Below are positions 48,244 through 56,102 of a stretch of DNA of 64,000 nucleotides, piece after piece (the first letter of the stretch is position 1; every line of letters begins with the position of its first letter). The stretch is taken from contig JANQSN010000056.1 of the NCBI GenBank assembly GCA_028284045.1, positions 113,199-177,198 of the forward strand. Direction: 5' to 3'. Position numbers and translations under genes: made by a program. The notes beneath the pieces were generated by a model that made no database searches, had not been told where the DNA came from, and saw nothing but the letters and a program-made list of their open reading frames with translations. The DNA is from Alphaproteobacteria bacterium (GTDB lineage Bacteria; Pseudomonadota; Alphaproteobacteria; DSM-16000; Inquilinaceae).

Positions 48244-50418
48244 CTACTCCGCCGACTGTTCCGCCGGCGTCGGCGGGCGCTCGCGCACCACCAGACGCTG
48301 ATAGGCCAGGATTCCCACGGCGATCACCACACCGGCGAAGTCGGTTACCAGGAGCCCGTTGATCATGCACAGGGCCCCGACCAGCAGCACGGCCCGGAAC
48401 AGCGCGTTCAAGCGGCCGAAATAGTAGCCCTGCACGGCCGAGGCCAGCAGGAACACGCCGATCACGCCGGTCACGCCGACCTGGATGATCTCGATGGCGG
48501 TGCCTTCCATCAGCAGTGCGGGGCTGTAGTAGAACATGAAGGGCACGACGAAGGCGGCGGAGCCGATCTTGAACGCGGTCACCGAGGTGCGCATCGGCTC
48601 CGACCCGGCGATCGCCGCGCCGGCATAGGCGGCCAGCGCCACCGGCGGCGTGATCGCCGAGATCACCGCGAAGTAGAACACAAAGAAATGCGCTACCAAC
48701 GGCTGGATCCCCAGCTCCTGCAGGCCGGGTGCCACGACCGACGCGGCGACGGCATAGGCCGCGGTGGTCGGCATGCCCATGCCCAACAGGATGGAGATCG
48801 CCATGGCGAACACCAGCGCCAGAAGCTGGCTGGTCTCCGCCAAGCCGAGCAGCAGCGAGGAGAACCGCGCGCCGACCCCGGTCAGCGCGATGACGCCGAC
48901 GATGATGCCGGCGCACGCGCACACGGCGATGATCTGGATGGCCATGCGGGCCGCCAGTTCCAGCGCCTTGATGACGGACCAGGGCCCCATGCGGTAGGGC
49001 GTCAGCCAACTCACCACCGCAGCGCTGAGCAGCGCATAGGTGCCCGCCCGGATCGGCGTATAGCCGAAGAACAGCGCGATGATCAGGATTAGCACCGGCA
49101 GGAACAGGAACGCCTTGCGCGCCAGGTCGCGCACCTTCGGCAGCTCGTCGTCGTTCATGCCGCGCATGCCGAGCTTCACCGCTTCCAGGTCCACCATGAA
49201 GTAGACCGTGATGAAGTACATGACCGCCGGGATGATCGCCGCGACGATCAGCTCGGTGTACGGAATGCCGGTGATCTCCGCCATGATGAAGGCGCCGGCC
49301 CCCATGATCGGCGGCATGATCTGGCCGCCGGTGGAGGCCGTGGCCTCGACGGAGGCGGCCATCTGCGGGCGGTAGCCGACCTTCTTCATCAGCGGGATGG
49401 TCAGACTGCCGGTGGCCACGACATTGCCGGCCGAGGTGCCGTTGATCATGCCCATCAGGCCGGAGGCGAAGACCGCCACCTTGGCCGGCCCGCCGCGCGC
49501 CCGGCCGGCCACGGCGAAGGCGAAATTGACGAAATAGTCGCCCACCTTCGAGGCGCTGAGGAAGGCGGCGAAGGTGATGAACAGGATGATGTAGGTGCTC
49601 GACACCGCGATCGGCGCGCCGAGGATGCCGCTGTCCTTCCACATGTAGCTGATGCCGCGAACGGCGCTATAGCCCTGGTGGTGCAGGAAGCCGGGCAGCC
49701 ATGGGCCGATGAAGGTGTAGACCAGGAAGATGCCGGCGATGGAGACCAGCGCCAGCCCGGCGACGCGGCGCGTCATCTCCATGATCAGCGCGATGCCGCA
49801 GAGCGAGACCCAGAGATAGTTGATCTCCGCAAAGCCGGTGCCGGCGCGCAGCCGGAACGCCTCCAGGTGGAACAGCAGATAGGCGATCACCGTGATCGAG
49901 CACAGCATCAACAGCGCGTCGGGCCAATGCACGCTGGTCCCGCCGCTGCGGAACACCCAGGCGGAGACGATGCCGATGGCCGTCGCGACCACCAGCGGGA
50001 TGCCGAACCGCGCGAACACCCAGTCCGGCGGCATCTCCTGGCCCAGGATCTCGCGCCCGTAGAAGGCGTAGGCGACGCAGAAGCCGGCCCAGACCACGCC
50101 GGCCAGGCCGACCGTGAGGGCCACCGCCTGCAGGATGTCGATGCGTGGAGCAGAGGTTGCCTTGTCGACACGCCAGGACGACATCAACGCAAAGCCGATG
50201 CACAGCGCGCCGCCGATGTGCAGCAGCCTGTACGCCCAGGTCTCCATCGGATCGATGTTCAGGCTGTACAGATGGAACGCGGTGAACAGGGCGCAGAAGG
50301 CGAACAGCACCCAATGCTGCACGCCGCTGAGCTGCCGCTCGTTGCTGGCGGAAGGCTCCTCATCCACGCCTTCGGCAATAACCTTCGGCGAATCCGACTT
50401 GCTGGTATCGACGGTCAT
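48244..50418 (-). CDS. TRAP transporter fused permease (DctQM type, TAXI system)
   Basis: 724 residues, ATG 50418. Roughly 16-18 membrane spans: a DctQ-like N-terminal part (LSGVQHWVLFAFCALFTAFH, HIGGALCIGFALMSSW) fused to a large DctM-like domain with GMINGTSAGNVVATGSLTIP, GGQIMPPIMGAGAFIMAEIT and LLGMGMPTTAAYAVAASVVA. The fused form is typical of TAXI-TRAP systems that import small carboxylates using an ion gradient. A longer start at 50529 is possible but adds Arg-rich sequence with no support. Downstream of the receptor gene and a terminator. Confidence 0.92.
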   Translation of the reverse strand: MTVDTSKSDSPKVIAEGVDEEPSASNERQLSGVQHWVLFAFCALFTAFHLYSLNIDPMETWAYRLLHIGGALCIGFALMSSWRVDKATSAPRIDILQAVALTVGLAGVVWAGFCVAYAFYGREILGQEMPPDWVFARFGIPLVVATAIGIVSAWVFRSGGTSVHWPDALLMLCSITVIAYLLFHLEAFRLRAGTGFAEINYLWVSLCGIALIMEMTRRVAGLALVSIAGIFLVYTFIGPWLPGFLHHQGYSAVRGISYMWKDSGILGAPIAVSSTYIILFITFAAFLSASKVGDYFVNFAFAVAGRARGGPAKVAVFASGLMGMINGTSAGNVVATGSLTIPLMKKVGYRPQMAASVEATASTGGQIMPPIMGAGAFIMAEITGIPYTELIVAAIIPAVMYFITVYFMVDLEAVKLGMRGMNDDELPKVRDLARKAFLFLPVLILIIALFFGYTPIRAGTYALLSAAVVSWLTPYRMGPWSVIKALELAARMAIQIIAVCACAGIIVGVIALTGVGARFSSLLLGLAETSQLLALVFAMAISILLGMGMPTTAAYAVAASVVAPGLQELGIQPLVAHFFVFYFAVISAITPPVALAAYAGAAIAGSEPMRTSVTAFKIGSAAFVVPFMFYYSPALLMEGTAIEIIQVGVTGVIGVFLLASAVQGYYFGRLNALFRAVLLVGALCMINGLLVTDFAGVVIAVGILAYQRLVVRERPPTPAEQSAE

Positions 50419-50527
50419 CTCTAGCGCTTGCCCACCCCTGTTCGCCGCCGGTAGTCGCCCCCGGCGGTCGGTCGTCGGCCCGTTCTCGATCGGGACCCTT
50501 GGCCGAACATTAAACAGCATGCGGCGC

Positions 50528-50569
50528 AAAAAGAAACATCCCCGTCCCGGTTTCCCGGGGCGGGGATGT
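50528..50569 (-). terminator. Strong intrinsic terminator between TAXI receptor and TRAP permease
   Basis: On the minus strand ACATCCCCGCCCCGG pairs with CCGGGACGGGGATGT (one mismatch) around GAAA, followed by TTCTTTTT. It lies 67 bases after the receptor stop and 110 bases before the permease start. Confidence 0.88.
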
Positions 50570-50636
50570 CACGTCTTCATCAGGTCGGCCGCATCGGGAC
50601 GACGGCGCCCGCCGTCCCGATGGCCGCTACAGGCGG

Positions 50637-51620
50637 TCAGCCTTCCAGATCGTCGGGAATGTCGTAGCCATTCTCCTCGAACCAGCGCACCGCACCGGGG
50701 TGCCACGGCAGGAAGGTGTTGAACACGAAGTTCTCCGGCAGGGTCTCTCGCGCCGCACCGTGGATCTGCAGCATCCGGTCGTTGTTCTCCATGATCAGCT
50801 TGGTGATCTCGTAGACCATGCTCTCCGGCATGTCGGCGCTGGCGATCGCCATGTTCCACATGGCTACGGTCGGCACGTCCTCATCCAGGCTGGCATAGGT
50901 GTCGGCCGGGACGGTGAACGGTGCCAGCGACGGATACTCGCCGAGCAGCACCTCGATCTGCTCCTCGTTCGGGCCGAAGATCCGGGCGTCCACCTGGGCC
51001 TCGACCTGGCTGAAGGCGCTGATCGGAATACCGGCGGCGAAGGCGAAGCCGTCGATCAGACCGTCTTGAAGCTGACCCGCCAGGTCGGCGGCGCCGCCGT
51101 TCTGCGGGGTGATCTCGATGCCGAGCGTATCGAAAATGCGCGGCCAGTAGGTGCCCGGCGTGCCGCCGGCCGGGCCGACGCCGACGGTGGTGCCGTCCAG
51201 GTCGTCCAGCGCGTTGTGGTCGCCGTCGTCCAGCGCGATCACCTGGAACGCGGTCTGGTACATCGGGAAGATGGCACGCAGCTTGTCGTGCTCGATCCCC
51301 GGCGCCAGCGGGCTGTTGCCGGTCCACGCCTCATAGGCCGGGCCCATGGTGACCATGCCGAACTGCGCGTCGCCGGCCTGCACCAGCGCTGCGTTCTCCA
51401 CGGGGCCGCCGGTCACCTCGCTGCCGACATTGATGCCCAGCTCTTCCGCGACGAGATTGGCCCAGCCGCTGCCGTAGATGAAGTAGGTGCCGCCCTGGCT
51501 GGCGGTGCCGACGGTCACCGCCTCCGGCCAGTCGGACCGATCCTCGGCGACGGCGGTGCCGGCCGTGAGCGCGAGCCCGGCCGCGAGCGCAGTCGTGGCG
51601 GTCAGTACAGTCTTGAGCAT
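50637..51620 (-). CDS. TAXI-family TRAP transporter substrate-binding protein
   Basis: 327 residues, ATG 51620 behind GGGAGGT. Signal peptide LTATTALAAGLALTAGTAVA. The TAXI pattern VGTASQGGTYFIYGSGWANL, SEVTGGPVENAALVQAGDA, VGPAGGTPGTYWPRIFDTLG and LPWHPGAVRWFEENGY are complete. It captures a dicarboxylate- or glutamate-like solute in the periplasm. The terminator just downstream should give higher receptor than permease levels. Confidence 0.93.
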   Translation of the reverse strand: MLKTVLTATTALAAGLALTAGTAVAEDRSDWPEAVTVGTASQGGTYFIYGSGWANLVAEELGINVGSEVTGGPVENAALVQAGDAQFGMVTMGPAYEAWTGNSPLAPGIEHDKLRAIFPMYQTAFQVIALDDGDHNALDDLDGTTVGVGPAGGTPGTYWPRIFDTLGIEITPQNGGAADLAGQLQDGLIDGFAFAAGIPISAFSQVEAQVDARIFGPNEEQIEVLLGEYPSLAPFTVPADTYASLDEDVPTVAMWNMAIASADMPESMVYEITKLIMENNDRMLQIHGAARETLPENFVFNTFLPWHPGAVRWFEENGYDIPDDLEG

Positions 51621-51966
51621 CGTGGTGATACCTCCCGAAACGTGTTCGTCGTGATGTTGGAGAATCGCATTGGTGAGGCCGATCGCCGGCCCCGCGAAAA
51701 GTCGGCGCGACGGAGCAAGCAATCAACCCCTTTTTCGAGGCGTGACTCTTAAAACATTCGACAAGCGGTCGCGACTCTCCCGCCACGGATGGGTCGCGGC
51801 ATCTTGCGGAACCGCTTTCCGGGGCGTCGCGGGTGCCTCACGGTCGTCCGAATAAATCCTAGGTGTCTCCGAAGGTTAGCGGGCGATGGCGGGGTGCGTG
51901 CCGGCAAGCCGCTTGGCGTTCTGCGGGCCGAACGGTATCCAGACGACGACAACCGGGAGCGGCCGC
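51621..51966. other. 346-base intergenic region between divergent TAXI receptor and mipZ
   Basis: It contains the Shine-Dalgarno of the receptor gene (minus strand) at the left end and that of mipZ (GGGAG) at the right. In between, an AT-richer part near 51718-51760 (CCCCTTTTTCGAGG, CTTAAAACATTCG) is the likeliest promoter zone. No gene, repeat or RNA is recognised. Confidence 0.45.
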
Positions 51967-52848
51967 ATGCATCAGTCAGCGCGTATCCATCCGGACGGCG
52001 GCTATTGCGAGCCGGGCCATATCGTCGTCATCGGCAATCAGAAGGGCGGGACCGGCAAGTCGACGACCGCGCTTCATCTGATCGTTGCCTTGATCCGGTC
52101 CGGGCACAGCGTCGGCGCCATCGATCTGGACATCGGCCAGGGCACGCTGTCGCGCTACCTGGCCAACCGCCGCCGGTATGGGGAGCGGCATGGGCTGGAC
52201 CTGCCGATGCCGAGGGTCCGGGCGGTGACGCTGGCGCCGGGGACGATGTCGGGAGACACCGTCAACCGTCAGGCCTTCGTCGACGCGCTGGCCGACCTGG
52301 CCGGTGCGTGCCGGTTCGTGGTGATCGACACGCCCGGCAGCGACGATCCGCTGTCGCGCCTCGGCCACAGCTTCGCCGACACGCTGATCACCCCGCTGAA
52401 TGACAGCTTCGTCGATCTCGACCTGCTGGGCGAAATCGACCCCGATACGCTGGCCGTCCGGCGGCCCAGCGGCTACGCGGAGATGGTGTTTCAGCAGCGC
52501 AAGCAGAAGATGGTGCGCCAGCAACGCACCATCGACTGGATCGTCATCCGCAACCGGCTGAACCAGCTCGACGCCCGCAACAAACGCGACGTGGCGATCG
52601 CCATGGAGCGGCTGTCCGGGCGGATCGGCTTCCGGGTCGCCCCCGGCTTCGGCGAGCGCGTGATCTTCCGCGAGCTGTTCTTGAAGGGCCTGACCCTGAT
52701 GGATATGGAAGCGATCGGCGGCGACGGCGGGCTGACCATGAGCCATGTCGCCGCCCGCCAGGAAGTCCGCGCGCTGATGCGGGCGATCGGTCCCCTGAAG
52801 CCGCTCGCGGCCGAGGCCGGAGCGGGGGGCGCGGCGGCGGCGGGCTGA
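51967..52848 (+). CDS. mipZ: Division-site regulator MipZ (ParA/MinD-type ATPase)
   Basis: 293 residues from ATG 51967, behind GGGAG. The deviant Walker A GNQKGGTGKSTTALHL (Lys at 26 and 31), DLDIGQGTLSRYLANR and VVIDTPGSDDPLSRLGHSFA are typical, followed by TLITPLNDSFVDLDLLGEID, ending with LMDMEAIGGDGGLTMSHVAA. MipZ gradients at the poles restrict FtsZ to mid-cell in alphaproteobacteria. Normal length. It is a good marker for the class. Confidence 0.92.
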   Translation: MHQSARIHPDGGYCEPGHIVVIGNQKGGTGKSTTALHLIVALIRSGHSVGAIDLDIGQGTLSRYLANRRRYGERHGLDLPMPRVRAVTLAPGTMSGDTVNRQAFVDALADLAGACRFVVIDTPGSDDPLSRLGHSFADTLITPLNDSFVDLDLLGEIDPDTLAVRRPSGYAEMVFQQRKQKMVRQQRTIDWIVIRNRLNQLDARNKRDVAIAMERLSGRIGFRVAPGFGERVIFRELFLKGLTLMDMEAIGGDGGLTMSHVAARQEVRALMRAIGPLKPLAAEAGAGGAAAAG

Positions 52849-52852
52849 TCCC

Positions 52853-53461
52853 GTGGCGGTCGAGGCGACGCGCTGGTTCCTGGCCGTCTTCTTCAGCGGC
52901 GTGGCGGTGTTCTACACCGCGCGTATCGTGCTGGCGACGCGGCACCGCGGCGTCTCGCCGGTGTTCCGGGGCGACAGAGGGTCGGTTCACTTCCGCAGCT
53001 ATCTGGCGTTTCGGGTCTTCCGCGTCGCCATCTGGGCGGTGGCTGTGGCCCGGCTGGCGGATCCGCGGGTCGACCCGCTGATCGGCCCCTTTTATGGCCT
53101 GTGGGCGGCGCCGGTCCTGCTGGTCGGCAACCTTCTGCTGCTGGGCGCCTTCGCGGCCGTGCTGGTCGTCAATCTCCGGATGGGGCGGGACTGGTGGTCC
53201 GGCACGCGGCCCGACGCCGACGGGCCGTTGATCACGACCGGCCCGTTCGCCTGGACGCGCAACCCGATGATGCTGGCGGTGCAGGCCGGCCAGGTCGGCC
53301 TGTTCATGGCCTTGCCGTCGGTGTTCACGCTGGTCTGCCTCGGGGTTGGCCTGTGGGCCGTGCGCAGCCAAGTCGCGGTGGAGGAGGCGGCGTTGGCGGC
53401 GCGCCACGGCGACGCCTATGCCGCCTACGCCGCCCGCACGCCGCGTTGGGTTTTTCGGTAG
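52853..53461 (+). CDS. Isoprenylcysteine carboxyl methyltransferase-like membrane protein
   Basis: 202 residues from GTG 52853. Five or so membrane spans (FLAVFFSGVAVFYTARIVLA, GLWAAPVLLVGNLLLLGAFA, VGLFMALPSVFTLVCLGVGL). The C-terminal pattern ITTGPFAWTRNPMMLAVQAG and VEEAALAARHGDAYAAYAAR, RVPRW-type end TPRWVFR are the SAM-binding region of ICMT/PEMT-like methyltransferases. In bacteria the target is usually a lipid or unknown. Follows mipZ by 4 bases. Confidence 0.82.
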   Translation: MAVEATRWFLAVFFSGVAVFYTARIVLATRHRGVSPVFRGDRGSVHFRSYLAFRVFRVAIWAVAVARLADPRVDPLIGPFYGLWAAPVLLVGNLLLLGAFAAVLVVNLRMGRDWWSGTRPDADGPLITTGPFAWTRNPMMLAVQAGQVGLFMALPSVFTLVCLGVGLWAVRSQVAVEEAALAARHGDAYAAYAARTPRWVFR

Positions 53462-53651
53462 CCTGCCTGAACACGCGTGCGGCCATGCGCAGCGGCGACT
53501 GGCGCGCGGCCCTCGGGTACCCCATGTCTCGTTCTTCCGCCGACGCCCGCTTCACGCTAGGTAGGGGGTGGCGGCAACGGGCCGGTGTCGCCGTCGCGAC
53601 GCGCCCATCGCCCCGATACGGCCCGATACAGTTGTTGAAGGAATGCCCTTG

Positions 53652-54380
53652 ATGGCGTCCGGCCGCGACAGCTTGCCGTCGTCTCAAGCCGCCTCCGGCG
53701 GGCAGGTGGATGCGTTCGTCCGCCAGCTCCGCGCCGCGCCGGCACGCCCGTCGGCGGCGCCGGACGGGCGGCGCCACGGCCGGCTGATCTTCGCGCTGGA
53801 CGCCACCGCCAGCCGGGAGCCGACCTGGGACCGCGCCTGCCACATTCAGGCGGAGATGTTCGAGGCGACCGCCGCGATCGGCGGGCTCGACGTGCAGCTC
53901 GTCTTCTATCGGGGGTTCCGCGAGTGCAAGGCGAGCGGCTGGGTCAGCGACACGCGCACGTTGCGCGACCGCATGACGGCGGTCCGCTGCCTGGGCGGCC
54001 AGACGCAGATCGGCCGCGTCCTGGGCCATGCGCTAAAGGAAACCAGGCGCACCAAGGTCGACGCCGTCGTCTTCGTCGGCGACTGCTTTGAGGAGGATAT
54101 CGACGCCGTTTGCGCCAAGGCGGGGGAGCTGGGGCTGTGCGGCGTGCCGGTCTTCGCTTTCCACGAGGGCGCCGATCCGGTGGCGGCCCGCGCCTTCAGC
54201 CATATCGCGCGCCTGACCGGCGGCGCCTGTGCCGCCTTCGACCTCGCCAGCGCCGACGAGCTGCGGCGCCTGCTGGGCGCCGTGGCGGTGTTCGCCGCCG
54301 GGGGCTACCGGGCGCTGGCCGACTACGGCGCCGGGCGCGGCGAGGCTGTGGCCCGGCTGACGCACCAGGTGCGGCGGTGA
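53652..54380 (+). CDS. VWA-domain-like cytosolic protein
   Basis: 242 residues. ATG 53652 with GAAGGA spaced 9 bases upstream. After a loose N-terminus, the von Willebrand A-like fold begins with LIFALDATASREPTWDRACH (a D-x-T-x-S MIDAS variant), then LDVQLVFYRGFRECKASGWV, RCLGGQTQIGRVLGHALKET and VDAVVFVGDCFEED. No signal peptide. It is paired with a membrane J-domain gene. A role in complex assembly or protein quality control is an inference. Confidence 0.7.
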   Translation: MASGRDSLPSSQAASGGQVDAFVRQLRAAPARPSAAPDGRRHGRLIFALDATASREPTWDRACHIQAEMFEATAAIGGLDVQLVFYRGFRECKASGWVSDTRTLRDRMTAVRCLGGQTQIGRVLGHALKETRRTKVDAVVFVGDCFEEDIDAVCAKAGELGLCGVPVFAFHEGADPVAARAFSHIARLTGGACAAFDLASADELRRLLGAVAVFAAGGYRALADYGAGRGEAVARLTHQVRR

Positions 54381-54399
54381 CGCCGGCCGGCGGCGGGCG

Positions 54400-55104
54400 A
54401 TGATCGGCGTCGTTCTCGGGGTTCTGGGGTTCGTGATCGGCGGGCTGCTGATCGCGCGCTGGCTGGTCGACGCCGACCCGCGGGCGCTGGCGCGGACGCT
54501 GAAGATCCTCGGGATTGCGCTGGCGGTGCTGGTGGTCGCCGGCTTGGTCCTCAGCCGCAATATCGGCCTGGCGCTGGTGCTGCTCAGCCTGTTGCTACCG
54601 CGGCTGCTCGGCTGGCGGGTGCGGGCGCGCCGCGCCAAGGCCGCGCGCGGGCCGACGGCCAACCAGGCGAGCGCCGTTCGCACCGCCTGGCTCGACGTCG
54701 CGCTCGACCACGACACCGGCGAGGTTTCCGGCCGCGTGCTGGCGGGAACCCTCGCCGGCCAGCGGTTCGAGACACTGTCTCGCGACGACCTGATCCGCCT
54801 GGCGGAGGAGTGCCGGATCGGCGATCCGCCCTCCCTGGCCATCGTCGAGGCCTATCTCGACCGCACCTACGGTTTCGACTGGCGGGAGGCGACGGAGTCC
54901 GGAGCCGGCGCGGGGCCCGCGACCCGGCCGATGGACGAGGCGGAGGCGCTGACCATCCTCGGCCTCGGCCGCGGGGCGACGGTGGAGGAGATCAAGGCTG
55001 CCTATCACCGTCTGATGAAGCGCCACCACCCGGATCAAGGCGGCTCGGCGGAACTGGCGGCCCGGCTCAACGCCGCGCGCGATCTGCTGCTGGGCGACCG
55101 CTGA
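54400..55104 (+). CDS. Membrane-anchored J-domain (DnaJ-like) protein
   Basis: 234 residues. Two N-terminal spans (VVLGVLGFVIGGLLIARWLV; LGIALAVLVVAGLVLSRNIG, LALVLLSLLLPRLL), a DjlA-like middle region (TGEVSGRVLAGTLAGQRFET) and a C-terminal J domain, EALTILGLGRGATVEEIKAA, with the essential HPD in MKRHHPDQGGS. It recruits Hsp70 to the membrane. Likely translated with the upstream VWA gene (19-base gap). Confidence 0.85.
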   Translation: MIGVVLGVLGFVIGGLLIARWLVDADPRALARTLKILGIALAVLVVAGLVLSRNIGLALVLLSLLLPRLLGWRVRARRAKAARGPTANQASAVRTAWLDVALDHDTGEVSGRVLAGTLAGQRFETLSRDDLIRLAEECRIGDPPSLAIVEAYLDRTYGFDWREATESGAGAGPATRPMDEAEALTILGLGRGATVEEIKAAYHRLMKRHHPDQGGSAELAARLNAARDLLLGDR

Positions 55105-55153
55105 GCGACCGGGTGATTTCCGTTCCGGTGATCGTTGTTCTAGGCTACGGGCC

Positions 55154-55176
55154 ACCGGCCGGGCGGACCGGCCGGT
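55154..55176 (+). promoter_or_regulatory. Hairpin in the pdxY leader
   Basis: ACCGGCCGG / CCGGCCGGT, 9-bp perfect stem with a 5-base loop (GCGGA). It ends 28 bases before the pdxY GTG, so it lies in the leader. It may insulate pdxY from upstream transcripts. Confidence 0.4.
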
Positions 55177-55204
55177 CGGCATCCGAAAGCCTCAGGAGCG
55201 TTGG

Positions 55205-56059
55205 GTGAACATTCTGTCGATCCAGTCCTCGGTCGCCTACGGCCATGTCGGCAACAGCGCTGCCGTGTTTCCGTTGCAGCGCTTGGGCTTCGACGTCTGG
55301 CCGGTGATCACCGTGCATTTCTCCAACCATACCGGCTATGGCGCCTGGCGCGGGCCGGTGCTGCCGGCCGACGCGATCCGCGACGTGATCAGCGGGATCG
55401 ACGAGCGCGGGGTCTTCCCGACCTGCGATGCCGTGCTGAGCGGTTACATGGGCGACCCCAGCCTGGGCGAGGCGATCTTCGACGCCGCCAACCGGATCAA
55501 GGCGGCCAATGCCAAGGCCCTCTATTGCTGCGATCCGGTGATGGGCGATGTCGGGCGCGGCTTCTTCGTGCGGCCCGGCATCCCGGAATTCATGCGCGAC
55601 CGCACGGTGCCCTATGCCGACATGATCACGCCCAACCAGTTCGAGCTGGAATACCTGACCGGCCACACGGTGATGACCATGGGCGATGCGCTGGGCGCCG
55701 TCGACGCGGCGCGAGCGATGGGGCCGCGGATCGTCCTGCTGACCAGCCTGGTCCGCCAGGATTCTGCCGACGACCAGCGCATCGAGATGCTGGCGGTGGA
55801 CGACGAGGGAGCCTGGCTGGTCGGCACGCCGCATCTGCCGCTCAGCGTCAACGGCGCCGGCGATGCGACGGCGGCCCTGTTCCTCGGCCACTATCTCAAG
55901 TCCGGCTCGATCGCCACGGCGCTGTCGAAGGTGGCATCCTCCATCTTCGCGGTCCTGGAGGAGACCCATCGGACGGGATCGCGGGAGATTCGCCTGGTGG
56001 CGTCCCAGGACGTGCTGGCCGATCCGCCGGACCGCTTCCCGGTGGAGCGGATCCGCTGA
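55205..56059 (+). CDS. pdxY: Pyridoxal kinase PdxY
   Basis: 284 residues from GTG 55205 (AGGAGCG upstream). Ribokinase-like fold: ILSIQSSVAYGHVGNSAAVF, VHFSNHTGYGAWRGPVL, YCCDPVMGDVGRGFFVRPGI, ITPNQFELEYLTGHTV and the anion hole and catalytic Asp in SVNGAGDATAALFLG. It phosphorylates pyridoxal to salvage vitamin B6. Size and motifs are standard. Confidence 0.93.
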   Translation: MNILSIQSSVAYGHVGNSAAVFPLQRLGFDVWPVITVHFSNHTGYGAWRGPVLPADAIRDVISGIDERGVFPTCDAVLSGYMGDPSLGEAIFDAANRIKAANAKALYCCDPVMGDVGRGFFVRPGIPEFMRDRTVPYADMITPNQFELEYLTGHTVMTMGDALGAVDAARAMGPRIVLLTSLVRQDSADDQRIEMLAVDDEGAWLVGTPHLPLSVNGAGDATAALFLGHYLKSGSIATALSKVASSIFAVLEETHRTGSREIRLVASQDVLADPPDRFPVERIR

Positions 56060-56102
56060 GGCATCGGACCACCATCGCCGAAGTCCAGGACCCGAAGGGC
56101 CG

